Shown: one piece after another, positions 51,746 to 63,050 of the stretch | Position numbering within the stretch: the stretch's first letter is position 1 | Layout: every line of letters begins with the position of its first letter | Assembly (NCBI RefSeq): GCF_033807715.1 | Contig: NC_084587.1 | Location: 21,925,017 to 21,989,016 of the forward strand | DNA from: Cololabis saira | Lineage: Eukaryota; Chordata; Actinopteri; Beloniformes; Belonidae | Length of the DNA: 64,000 nt | Reading direction: 5' to 3' | Program-made: the position numbers and the translations under genes | Notes under the pieces: generated by a model | Told to the model about the DNA's origin: nothing | Databases searched by the model: none | Seen by the model: only the letters and a program-made list of their open reading frames with translations

Positions 51746-54545
51746 CAGTGATGTGCAAAAATGAATACCTCCTCTTTTAGTTATTTATTTTTGTGTAAGA
51801 AAATTAATGATACAGCATTAAGACTTTTCACTGTGCCACTTTTGATTTGACCAAAATGAAGCCAAAAAACAAAAGAAAAAAAAAAGAATTCAGGAGACAA
51901 GCAAATGTTGCTGCAGATCAGTCTGGAAAAGTCATAACATTATTTTTGAAACAATGCGGTGTTTCATGTTCTACAGTGAGAAAGATTAGGCACGTGGAAA
52001 GTATTCAAGACATTTGGCAGTCTTGCCCAGATTGGACATCTCAGCAAATTTACTCCAAGGAAAGACCCAAAACTATCATCTCAGGACTCACTGAGCATCT
52101 TAAAAATGCCAAAGTTCATGACAGATTAGAAGAAGACTAAACAAGTAGAATGTGTATGGAAGGGTTGAAAGGAGAAAGAGTCTTCTAAAATAGCACAAGT
52201 AAAGCTTGCAAAACTGCATCTGAACAAATTACCTATTGTTTGTACGTACTTCCAGTCAAAAGCACGGGAAAGGGCGTCCAAACATTTGACTAGAAGTATA
52301 AATCTTTTTAAAAATCTTATCTGTCTGTTAATTTTCATTGACTAATGACAACTCCTGATGACTGTCAGACAATCACCGTACTCAGATTACAACAATTTCA
52401 AAATCAAACACTTTCTTCCACTTCTATCACAATTTGATAATACTGAATCACCTGATCTTAAAGAGAGTCTTAAAAATTAGGTACATACAGCCTCAGCTGA
52501 ACAATAATTCATGACAAAATTACATTCTGTCATTGTTTATTAAACAAAAAGTAAGCATGGATAAATGTGTGGAAATGTAAATACATCATTGTTGCTTCCA
52601 GGACTTAAGGAGGTAAGTAGGAGTCAGGATGTTGTTGGCAGTAAAATGTACAGTACTTAGCTCGTATTTCATATCATCTCAATATAAGCTGTTTTGGTAG
52701 TTAGCTGGTCTGGAGCATTTGTGTCCGTTAATGCAATGGAAAGGGGGGAAGACATCAGGGAAAATCTTAGAGAGGCAATTGTTGCTTCCCAGGAATTCTG
52801 AAAAGGTTATAAGACCATTTCCACTTTTGCTTTGCTCGTTCTACTGTGATCAAGATGATTCACAAACAGAAAACAATAATATGCTTTAAAAGATTAGTGC
52901 ATCATGGCAGAATTACACTTGGAATCCTTTCAGGTTTCATTAAGTAGCTAGTGCGAAATGACAGAGGGGTGTATAACGTGATTGTAGTGCCGCCAAAAAA
53001 AGAAGAGACTTGCATTGTATATAAAAACTGAATACAGTTTTTAATTAAATTTACATACCAAAACAACATAGTCATTATGACATGATCCGGGTTATTTATT
53101 CATCCAGTTTTGCTGTCTTGCATTTAGAAGTTGTTCTCACGTCACCTAAGCTCATCTTCATGTGAAAAATCTGGGGACTGCTTCTTCAATCAATGCCATC
53201 ATAAGAAAGAATGATTCCACTTAAAACCTTTTTTTTTTTTTTTTTTACAGTTACATCATTAAATGTTTATTGGCTGTGACTTGACTGGGACGATAAAGTG
53301 TCACTCCTACACTTAAAAACAGAAGTGAAAACAATTAAAGTCTATCGTGCTAATCTTTCACCTGAATGGATTATGGAACAGCTGCACCTCATTTACCAAT
53401 ATGAGCCAGAGTTTCATTGCAGATTAAAAAAGGCTTTACAGGTCTCTTCAAACCTCTGCTTTCATAGACAAACTCATGTACATTCTCTTTTTTTTAATCT
53501 ATGAAGAACAAAGCAGACTTGTATCACTGTGTATGTATTTGAGACATGTCAAAAAAATCTATTTGTGTGAAATTTGGGATTCCTATTTTTAAGATTCACA
53601 AAAGTGAAAAGTCATTTTTTTTCATTTGGAAGAGAATCCATTGTAATGTTTTAATGTTAAGGTAACATCAGGATGTGACTTCACACACAAATGATAGAAA
53701 AGAAAAAACGGGTTTTTCAAATATAAAGCCAGATAAATGTCACCTGTTGCTGCTATATTTATTGAATGTTTTGAGGTTGGATTCTGCTAAGAGTTATAAA
53801 AGAAATTAAAACTTAACTGCTGAAAGGTACTAAATAGGAGACAGATATGACACATTGAAGGCACTGAATGTGACATGGAACACTGTCAGAGAAAATGTGA
53901 CAGCACAGACACACTGCAAAGACTAACCCTCAAAACGCAGAAGTTGATGAGAAGATGAGGAGAGAACCTAATACGCAGTCCCATCTGAATTATGACAAGA
54001 CAAAGGCTAAAGAAAACACCATACTGACAGTGAAGCATGGTTGGGGTAGAATTATGCTGCAGAGCTGCTTCTCTTGAGCTGGGCCATGGTCACTTGTCAA
54101 GATAGAAGGGAAAATGAATAACTCTTAAAACCAAGGTATTTTAGAGCAAAACCTTCCATCTTCTGTTCAATAGCTAAAAATGAAAGGGAATTTCAAATAA
54201 CAACATGACAATATCCCAAAGCCCACATCAAAATCAGCAAAAACTTGGCTTCAGAAAAGGGAAATGAGTCCTGGAGTAGCCAATTCATAGCTCAGACCTC
54301 AGTCTTCTCAAAAACCTGTGGAAAGATTTAAAGAGTTCCGTACACAGGAGCTCCACTCGCAATATGAACACGCTTTTTTGCTCTTTTTTTCATTTGCAAA
54401 GAACAGTGGGTAAAATTCCCAGTTGGAGGTGGATGAAGTTAAAAAAGACTTATAATAAAGGCAAAAGGTGCACGCACAAAGTATTCCAGAGTTTGGACGG
54501 GTGGTCAGATCTATGCAATCAAGCTGTGGTAGGTTTACATTTATT
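51746..54545 (+). mobile_element. Ancient Tc1-like transposon remnant, split
   Basis: The plus strand preserves scattered parts of a Tc1 transposase. The N-terminal DNA-binding part is at 51885-52130 (VSCSTVRKI, then the WKxFxTFGS and KFTPRKD motifs spread over frames). The C-terminal part is at 53990-54545 (TVKHGWG-like, a GHGHL-type block, NIPKPTSK in the NDPKHT position and LRPQSSQKPVE where SPDLNPIE is expected). The catalytic region is decayed. The two halves are about 1.9 kb apart, more than in an intact 1.6-kb element, so something was probably inserted between. CAGTGATGTGCAAAAATGAA at 51746 may be the left terminal repeat; no partner was found. Confidence 0.7.
52248..52297. repeat. 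Short inverted repeat of Tc1-terminus type
   Basis: ACTTCCAGTCAAA (52248-52260) and TTTGACTAGAAGT (52285-52297) are complementary at 12 of 13 bases, with a 24-bp spacer containing GTCCAAACA. The right arm resembles the ...CCAAACTTTTGACTGGTA end of common fish Tc1 elements. Confidence 0.7.
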
Positions 54546-55379
54546 CCTGGTGGAGAAGTATTTATTTTTTCTTTGATTTCCATTTCAAAAGCCAAAACAG
54601 GTAAGTTATATAAAGGTTTTTTATACGTTTCTCTTGGATTGTTCCTTTCTTTGCCTTTTATCACCTTCTTTTGCCCCGTGCTGTTTCCCCTTGTAAATTA
54701 AAACTACTGCATGGTCACATTTGTTCTTCCCAGTCCCTTGCTGGTATGTTGATACCAAGAATATCTGAGGAGCTAGCAAAAAGCAAACAAGAGGCTCGGG
54801 GTCGATGATGCTTTTATTACTCCTATTTTAAATTTTAACACTTTTTTTTGGACAAATCAAGCATTTCCCCTTCATCTAGAGATTGTGATAGATTATTTTT
54901 TATATGAGCCTGTAAAAGTTACAAGAAAAATGTGTGATAAATTCTCTTATAAATTTGCCATTATGATTTTGACAGAAGCAGTATTGGTTAGAAAAATGTT
55001 CCACACTTGGACACTTAATCAAGTCTCACTTATATTTTGCAACATGACAAAAGATTTAGATCCAAGCGCAAATCCACAACTCCCAGAATACCTCAGAGTA
55101 TACCAGAGTCACCATTTAGAAAACAAAAATGATCAAGGTTTTGAGGGTTTTTTCCTCCTAACTACTGGTGTGACTGTATCTGCATACAAGATGCAACTGG
55201 TTGAGTGGTAAAGTCTGACATTCTGACAACACAACGTCTGTGTTTGTATATTGACAACAACAGTAAAACTACAGTATAAGCATCAGTGAAAATTAGGAAG
55301 CTGGACATGTAGTCTTGGTTCAAATACACTCATGGTTATATAGGTATTTTAATGTATTTTATTTACTTTTATTTGGCCA

Positions 55380-56044
55380 GGGAGAAAAAATATCTTTATT
55401 TAACCCCCCCCTTTTTTTTTTAAAGAGAGCCCTGACCAAGACAGACAGCAGTTACAAACATGTAAAATAACAACGATATAAACATAAACACATACATATA
55501 CATCACAAAATCAACACCATCAAAAACTGCCTATATAAAGGTTTAAAACTACCCTTCATTTCAGACCTCTTTCAGGTTTCAAATGTCATTGTAATCATGC
55601 CTGATGGTGGATGCATGTAGAATATTTAAATTTTGTTTAAAAACATGTAATAAGACCAGATCCCTGAGGTTCGAGTCAGTTTGGAACTGAGTCCAAGTGC
55701 TGGGAGCAGCATATTCAAATGCTTTTTTCTCCCATCTCAGTTCAGACTTCAGGTACAGCTAAAGGAAATTAGCCTTGGGAGTGAAGAATATAACTTCCAG
55801 AGCTTTTTCCTAAGAAAACTAAGTCCGTAGATAGGATGGGAGAATACCAAAAAATAGCTTTGAAAATAAGTATATGCCAGTGTCTAAGTCTACGGGGAGA
55901 CAAAGAAGACCATCTGACCCGAGCAAACGTAAAGTACAGATTAGTGATTAACCTCAAAGCTCCGTGGTAGACTGCATCCAGTGAATGCACACACTGTGAG
56001 AAGGCACACGTATATAAATTAATGGAATTATACAGGCCAATCAA
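55380..56044 (-). mobile_element. LINE remnant, reverse-transcriptase C-terminus and 3' region
   Basis: The minus-strand frame from 56044 reads HSLDAVYHGALRLITNLYF, then WSSLSPRRLRHWHILIFKAI and LGKSSGSYILHSQG, a C-terminal reverse-transcriptase block I know from many fish LINE fragments. Further 3', in other frames, follow a KYAAPSTW-like piece (about 55715) and ATTTGGCCAGGG-type tail sequence near 55380. 5' truncated and frameshifted. The clade is not assigned. Confidence 0.75.
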
Positions 56045-56691
56045 GCAATACTTGGGAGTATATGTGCTCTAATTGTTGTGTTTTTCCATACACAAGGATT
56101 AAGAAAAAGATTGACATAGATAAAATAGTCATTCAATCATTATTTCATCTGCTGAGAATGGTGCAGAGGGAAGTCAATAGACTGAAAAAAGGATCCAATA
56201 CAGCAACCTCTGCTGCTATCTGAGCCATCATTAATTCATTAAAAATACAATCCTCACATCACAGGTGCATAAAAAAGAGAATGAAGCCATCACATCAAGG
56301 AGTTGAAAGATATCCTTTCGCCATTCTCTCTGAAGTTTTCTCTATGCTGTGTTGCTATTGTTCTTTCTAACTGAATTTGGAGCACTGGTGTTGGAGGTGC
56401 GACAAGACTAAGAATGTGTGCAGATGTGTCATTATTTCTGACTGACTTCTGCATCTGTGTATCTGTCAACCTGTGCCCTTGTTGGTTTGTTTCAACCATA
56501 ATTACCCCATACCATCTAACGTGTTTCGGTGTCAGTATAAGGGATTTGACACAACTAAGAGTGTATAACCTTGTTGATAAGCCCATCTACTTTTTGTCAG
56601 ACATTTTTGTGAAGATTCCAAGAAATGTATTTCTAGTGCCTCAATTGCAAAGGAAAGAGAGAAAAAAAGAAATTAGAGTTAATGGACTTAC

Positions 56692-56736
56692 CGAGGCTGA
56701 ACTCCACTTGACGCATCTTTGGTGTTAGAATCACAC
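56692..56736 (-). CDS. inpp4b: INPP4B coding exon, start of the C2 domain (internal exon)
   Basis: This 45-bp internal exon reads VILTPKMRQVEFSL plus the first base of an Ala codon. It has a strong acceptor (a pyrimidine run ending TCTCCCAG at 56737 and above) and a consensus donor (CTCG/GTAAGT). Both flanking introns are phase 1, so skipping the exon would keep frame. The split Ala is completed by the next exon to give FSLACNDLV, which aligns with human INPP4B ...LEFILACKDLV (recalled). INPP4B is a cytosolic lipid phosphatase that removes the 4-phosphate of PI(3,4)P2 to make PI(3)P; its N-terminal C2 domain contributes to lipid binding. The exon alone is too short to assign; its identity rests on the joined reading with 41769-41887. 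It contains an ATG at its sixth codon, but the acceptor and family alignment argue that it is internal. Upstream coding exons are not visible in the window. Confidence 0.8.
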
Positions 56737-57175
56737 CTGGGAGACAGAGAAAGCAAGAAATAGTGGGATTGAGATAACACAAAACTATGATATGAATCAA
56801 TTCTAACATGAAGAATTATTATTATTATTATTATTATTTTTTATTTTTAAAGATCATAAAGTGGACATATGTACAAATAATATACATCCCAAAGTGCAGG
56901 ACAAAAGATTTATTTAGTGCAACAGTTGGCAAAGGGAACCAGGTTTTTTTTTTTTTTTTTTAATATATATGCAATCTGTTCTTGCTGCAGATATAAGTTT
57001 TCTTGTGCATATGGAAGTACCCTACACCAGCCCTCTTGACAGTCTGATCTAAAAAACTTTTTTGGGACCTGACAGATTCTGTCAGAGGACTGAAATCACA
57101 GACGGTGAAGTACAGAAGGACAGACAGCATGCAGACCATGATGGATGCTGTGTGTGTGTTATTAACAATAGATTG

Positions 57176-57272
<97 letters not shown>
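57176..57272. repeat. (TA)n(TG)n microsatellite
   Basis: Six TA units then about 42 TG units. Confidence 0.97.
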
Positions 57273-57274
<2 letters not shown>

Positions 57275-57475
57275 GCATTGTGTGCTGTGTGTGAATGAGT
57301 GTAGGATGGTTTGAAATGGTCAGAGATGAACAGACACAATGCGGTGATTTGACCACCAACATGAGTTCAGCAACAACTCAAGACTGCAGCCAGCACTTAA
57401 GGCTCAATCACAGTTGGTACTGGCGTATTAATGGATAAAACATTCTGATGGAAAACTACGTAAAATTAAAATATA

Positions 57476-59084
<1,609 letters not shown>

Positions 59085-60384
59085 TATATTTGCATTATTT
59101 TCTTTGCTCAAATAACCATGAAAATTAAAGGTGATATTTTTAAATTACTGAAACCTTTTAGGTTTTTATTCTTTTGTTCCACCTCTTGGCCTCTGGAGGT
59201 TGCATGTCAGTCACCTGTTCATCTTCCACATTTTTTGTATGTATTCATGCCAAGGCTTAATACTCCATATTCTCCTCTCCATCCACACACCTGAGTAGTA
59301 TCATTCATCAAACCTCTGTTTCATACTGTATATATAGTTTGACTCGAATGTCCACTCCTCACCAGGTAACTAGCTTTACCACTTGATACTATACAGCTGA
59401 AAAGTCCAATTCAGTGACTTTTCCAAATGCTGTTTGGATTGCTAGTACTCTGTAGGAGCTTAAGGTCCTACGTTTCCATGTTCATCTCCTATCAGCCTTA
59501 TCCAGGTGTATACTGCTGTACCCTCCCATACGAACCCTCCTGTGCCTCTCGCTATCATTTGTAATCAATCCACACTGCAGTCTGCAGTTCTGCTTATAAA
59601 CTAGTATGGGTGATCACACACAAAAGTAAAATGAAAAAAAAGCACCTGAAAACGTTGCGTCCCAGTGGAGACAGAAACCCTTTTAATCAGAAAAGGGGCA
59701 GTTGTATAGTGACAGTGCTGTGACAGGCTGAGAGCATGACATTCTCCTAAAACTGTTCATTTTGATTATGCAAAAGCACCGCAAACTTTGTCAAAGTGTT
59801 AAAATAAGAGTCTCTGGTTATGCATTGTCCTTGAGGGCAGGACTGACTGCTTCTATCATCTGCCACCAGTCCTGTCATTCATCACTCCCAGTCTGACACA
59901 GCCATTCAAACTCAAAACAGATGAAACACCTGCACGGATGGTGCAACGCGTATAGAAGCCCTAAACCACTAAATGCTATTTTGCTCTTCCCGGGCTGCCT
60001 GGACACAACTGGCCTCTCCAAGCCTCATCAACTCCTCTAATGGCCCACAGATACTCGATGCTTAGTGATGTATGGAAACCACGTAACCTCCAGTGGAAGA
60101 CATTTTATAAAACAAGAATATTGAACAAAGACCAAAAATGATTTATTTATGATTTAATTCATTAGCTTTAACTGCGTTTCATGCCTGGTCAATTTTGTGA
60201 AAACGGTTATCAAAGAGACTTTGACAAAGAGCTTCACATCCATGTGCTTCAAAAGTCACATGACTATGATATTTATTATGAATGAGCATAATAAATGATC
60301 TCATGATCTAGAGAACAGAGCCCCATCAGCCACCATCCTTGTCGCAGGCTGCATTTAAATACAAAGCCCTATACAAACTTAGCG

Positions 60385-60830
60385 CAAGTTGCTTTCGTCA
60401 ACAAAAATTATGACTAAATCTCTTTATTTTATTTTTATTTTACTTTATCACCTGAGGAAAACGAGATGAGACGCAACAAAAATAATGGTCATGTGACGAT
60501 AACAATAATTAAATATATAATGCAATATCGTAGACGAACAAAAATGAGACTAAAATGTAGATTACAAAATAAAAACTATGCTAAAATGTCTCCATTTTCG
60601 TTGACCAAAATGAAACGAGATGAAATGTTATAACAAAGATCCTTAATATACATTTTTTAAGTTGTTCCCTCTCGTTTGGTCAATGCTGCTGCGTCACGTC
60701 CTCAATCCCAGTCGCGGCCCGCGGGGAATCAGATCCAGAAGATGCAGCTGCAGGGGTTAGAGGCTCATGCCATTAACGCAGAGATTTAGGTTCGCGTCAA
60801 TTAAATAAAGTTAAATAGAGAAAGGGCCGA
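60385..60830. mobile_element. Left part of a hAT-like interspersed element
   Basis: It begins with TTTCGTCAACAAAAATTATGAC and carries many ACTAAAAT, AAAATGAAACGA and CGTTGACCAAAATG units, which I associate with a frequent fish hAT-type repeat. A similar ACTAAAACTAATAAAAACTAAAATG run resumes at 62975-63040, on the other side of the LTR-flanked block. The element was probably interrupted by the later insertion. Boundaries are approximate. Confidence 0.55.
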
Positions 60831-60909
60831 TGGCTGGCCACGCGGGTGTCTTCTCCGGGGCTGGGAGAAAAAGAAGATGTTGTTTGGGGTTAGTTCGCTT
60901 TGTAAGCTG

Positions 60910-61093
60910 TGTTAGCTTTGTTTGATTAGTTGTTTGCTGGTTGCCTTTTCCTTGTGATTTTCAAGTCCCCTGTGAGGAAGGTTTTTGTTCCCTGTGGGAG
61001 TTTTTTGTGTTTCAATTAAACCACGCCGTGATTTTTGGCTAAATTAACCTTGTTTGGTGTTGTGCGCTTGGGTTCAAGAAAGAAATCCATAAC
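60910..61093 (+). repeat. Left LTR-like direct repeat
   Basis: This 184-bp segment starts TGTTAGC and ends AATCCATAAC; it matches 62783-62966 with nine substitutions and no gap (about 95%). CAATTAAACCACG near its middle is a likely polyadenylation signal region. Similarity extends weakly further left (TTAGTTC), so the LTR may start earlier. Confidence 0.88.
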
Positions 61094-61342
61094 GAACTAG
61101 CCATGATGAACCCAGCTGACACTGAGCGTGGCTCATTGCCAGCTGCCCTGGAGAGGCAGATGAAGATAGCCAACAGCCATGCTCACCAGCTGGAGGCAGC
61201 CGCGCGGCCATGCAGGTCCAAGTCCAGCCTTTGCAGGCTTCAGTGGCTGGCCTGATCCAGCGGCAGGGGGCTTGTGGAGCTCAGCAGGCGGAGATGATGG
61301 AGAAGCTGCGTATGTTGACGGCAGCTCTCGCCAGTCGGCTGC

Positions 61343-61350
61343 CAAGCCAG
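61343..61350 (+). repeat. 8-bp target duplication, left
   Basis: CAAGCCAG, repeated exactly at 61670-61677. Confidence 0.92.
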
Positions 61351-61669
61351 CAGGGACGCCAAAAACTTTCATAGGGGTGGCCAGATGGGGCCACTTAAAT
61401 TCTTGGGGTGGACACCAAAACTAAAAGCCATCATTACAGGATTTTATTATACTGTTGTAATATACAGGCTCAGAAATACTTAAAGAAACACATACTGATA
61501 TGCATTTGTCCTAAATGATTTGGGATGAAACGCATAACTGATGATAGAATCTATGTGACCGGCAAGTGTTGTTTTTTTTTTGTTTTTTTTATTGAGGCAA
61601 GTGGGGTGGCCAGCAAATTTGTAGGGTTGGGCCGTGGCCACCCCAGGCCACCCCCTGGTGGCGCCACTG
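61351..61669. mobile_element. hAT MITE, 319 bp
   Basis: The ends are CAGGGACGCCA and, complemented, CAGTGGCGCCA (9 of 11 the same). The 8-bp duplication CAAGCCAG lies exactly outside both. The interior has GGGGTGGCCA-type motifs at both ends (61374, 61606-61650) and no coding sequence. The insertion sits inside the gag-like region of the LTR element. Confidence 0.93.
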
Positions 61670-61677
61670 CAAGCCAG
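61670..61677 (+). repeat. 8-bp target duplication, right
   Basis: CAAGCCAG, identical to 61343-61350. Confidence 0.92.
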
Positions 61678-61800
61678 CCTGCGTGGGTCTTGGGTCTGCT
61701 TCCGGAGAATTCTTATCCGGTTAGTCCTGCGGTCCGCGACCCGTAATCCCGGGAATCCTGGTGGTGGCCACCCCAACCTCGCCTAGTTCCTGTTCCGGCG

Positions 61801-62451
61801 GTGGTCCCGGACACATCAGCCCCTGTTCCTGTTCCGGTGCTTGTCCTGGACGCACTTCGTCCTATTCCTGAGGTGGTCCCGGACGCGTCAGTCCCTGTTC
61901 CCGAGGTGGTCCTGGACGCACCTCAGCCGGCGCCACGGATCCTGTCTGCCCCGAAGCCACCCTCTGACCTGTCTGGCCGTGTGCCCGGTCCCAAGTTCAG
62001 CTCCGAGGTCGGCCCCTTGAACTGTCTCTCCAATTGGCCCGCTGAACTGTCTCGCCGTTCTGGACGGCCCCTGAACTGTCTCGCCGGTCTGACTGACCTG
62101 GTGTCTAAAACCCCGGAGCCCCAACTTTGTGTTTGCCTGGGCCCTCCTCCGGCCTCCTTCCACTCGCCCTGTTTTAGGTGTTGGGTTTTGTGCTCTGAAT
62201 GCACACCTGCAGCTCGTCAGCTCATCAAAGAAGAGGTTAAAGAGCGAGGTTGCGAGTTGTTCGGGGCTAGTCAGGCCGACGGTCTCGCACTCAGCAGGCA
62301 CGCCGATTTTTCCCAGTGTCCAGCCGCGGTACTGCAACAAAAAATCCCATGGGGCCCAAAAAGCTTTTTTCCCATAGACCGCAATAGTAAAAGAGAAGCC
62401 TCTAAAACTGTTCACAGGACAACTCCAGCTGTAATCACCGTTAATTGCTAA
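61801..62451 (+). pseudogene. Chimeric open frame in the LTR element
   Basis: A 216-codon frame. Residues 1-45 are Pro/Val-rich repeats (VVPDASVPVPEVVLDAPQPA); residues 60-100 repeat NCLS/ELSRR-type units, from DNA in which AACTGTCTC recurs three times. From about residue 160 (QCPAAVLQQKIPWGPKSFFP) the frame runs into a dispersed non-coding repeat that I recall from many fish loci. The frame is therefore a junction of two repeats, not a gene. No enzymatic motif is visible. Confidence 0.6.
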
Positions 62452-62765
62452 TCTTTGTATTCTATATTTTTAAGTCATGGACTTTATATCCGTCAAAAAT
62501 GTTTTATAACGGCCAGAAAAGTCAAAGAAAAGTCTCTTTCTGGGCGTGACGTCACGGCTGTGTCCGTGCCGTGCTCATTGCCCCGGGGCATGATGGGAGG
62601 CCCCAGAGCATCATGGGAGGTGACTCAACCGCATGCTCTATGGGCCCGATAACGCGGAAGTAAACCCGGAAGTCAGGAACTTTTTCAGCGTATGCGCCAG
62701 GCAAGCAACTTTGAAATGAAAGGCGGCCATTTGCCGGTCCGGTATCCAGTTAATATAATACATCC
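62280..62765 (+). repeat. Dispersed fish repeat, probable MITE
   Basis: The blocks CCCATGGGGCCCAAAAAGC, CCCATAGACCGCAATAG, AAGTCATGGACTTTATATCC, TAACGGCCAGAAAAGTCAAA and GGGCGTGACGTCACG are in an order I recognise from other fish sequences. CpG-rich on the right. Terminal repeats could not be fixed. Confidence 0.5.
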
Positions 62766-62782
62766 ATGGGTCTAGTTCCCCT

Positions 62783-62966
62783 TGTTAGCTTTGTTTGGTT
62801 AGTCGTTTGATGGTTGCCTTTTCCTTGTGATTTTCAAGTTCCCTGTGAGGAAGGTTTTTGTACCCTGCGGGAGTTTTTTGTGTTTCAATTAAACCACGCT
62901 GTGATTTTTGGCTAAATTAACCCTGTTTGGTGTCGTGCGCTTGGGTTCAAGAAAGAAATCCATAAC
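62783..62966 (+). repeat. Right LTR-like direct repeat
   Basis: The partner of 60910-61093, ending CCATAACA at 62967, which fits the CA end of an LTR. Its left edge abuts the dispersed repeat, so its 5' part may be missing. Confidence 0.88.
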
Positions 62967-63050
62967 AAAAGGAGTATGAACGTAACTAAAACTAATAAAA
63001 ACTAAAATGATAGCTAAAACTAAAATTGAAATAGGCTGCATAAACAACAT
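62967..63050. mobile_element. Right part of the interrupted hAT-like element
   Basis: A run of ACTAAAACTAATAAAAAC, TAGCTAAAACTAAAATTG units matching the style of 60385-60660. It continues the element that the LTR-flanked block entered. Confidence 0.5.

Larger units (their letters stand above)
41888..56691 (-). other. inpp4b: INPP4B intron, 14,804 bp
   Basis: This phase 1 intron runs from donor CTCG/GTAAGT (56691) to acceptor TCTGCGTAG (41888). It contains a dispersed repeat at 46.1-46.3 kb, a cluster of hairpins at 47.2-48.5 kb, a MITE at 49.1-49.7 kb, a SINE at 50.3-50.5 kb, an old Tc1 remnant at 51.8-54.5 kb and a LINE remnant at 55.4-56.0 kb. 41.9-46.0 kb shows no recognisable gene or repeat. 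48100-48420 is repeat-free with an octamer ATTTGCAT (48356-48363) and an E-box, and could be conserved non-coding DNA. Confidence 0.85.
60910..62967 (+). mobile_element. Degenerate gypsy-like LTR element, nested insertions
   Basis: Two 95% identical direct repeats flank about 1.7 kb. Directly after the left one an ATG (61104) opens a gag-like frame (MNPADTERGSLPAALERQ, then heptad-like Gln/Ala-rich coil), broken by a shift near 61200 and by a hAT MITE at 61351. After the MITE the sequence continues into a Pro/Val-rich, tandemly repeated coding stretch at 61800-61930. No protease, reverse transcriptase, RNase H or integrase motif is present, so most of the element is deleted. The right part, about 62280-62760, looks like a further unrelated repeat. 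The gypsy assignment rests on LTR style and the gag-like start, and is tentative. Confidence 0.7.

Noticed and set aside
54885..55211. Plus-strand 108-codon frame.
   Set aside because: AT-rich, lies between a Tc1 and a LINE remnant, and no domain is recognised.
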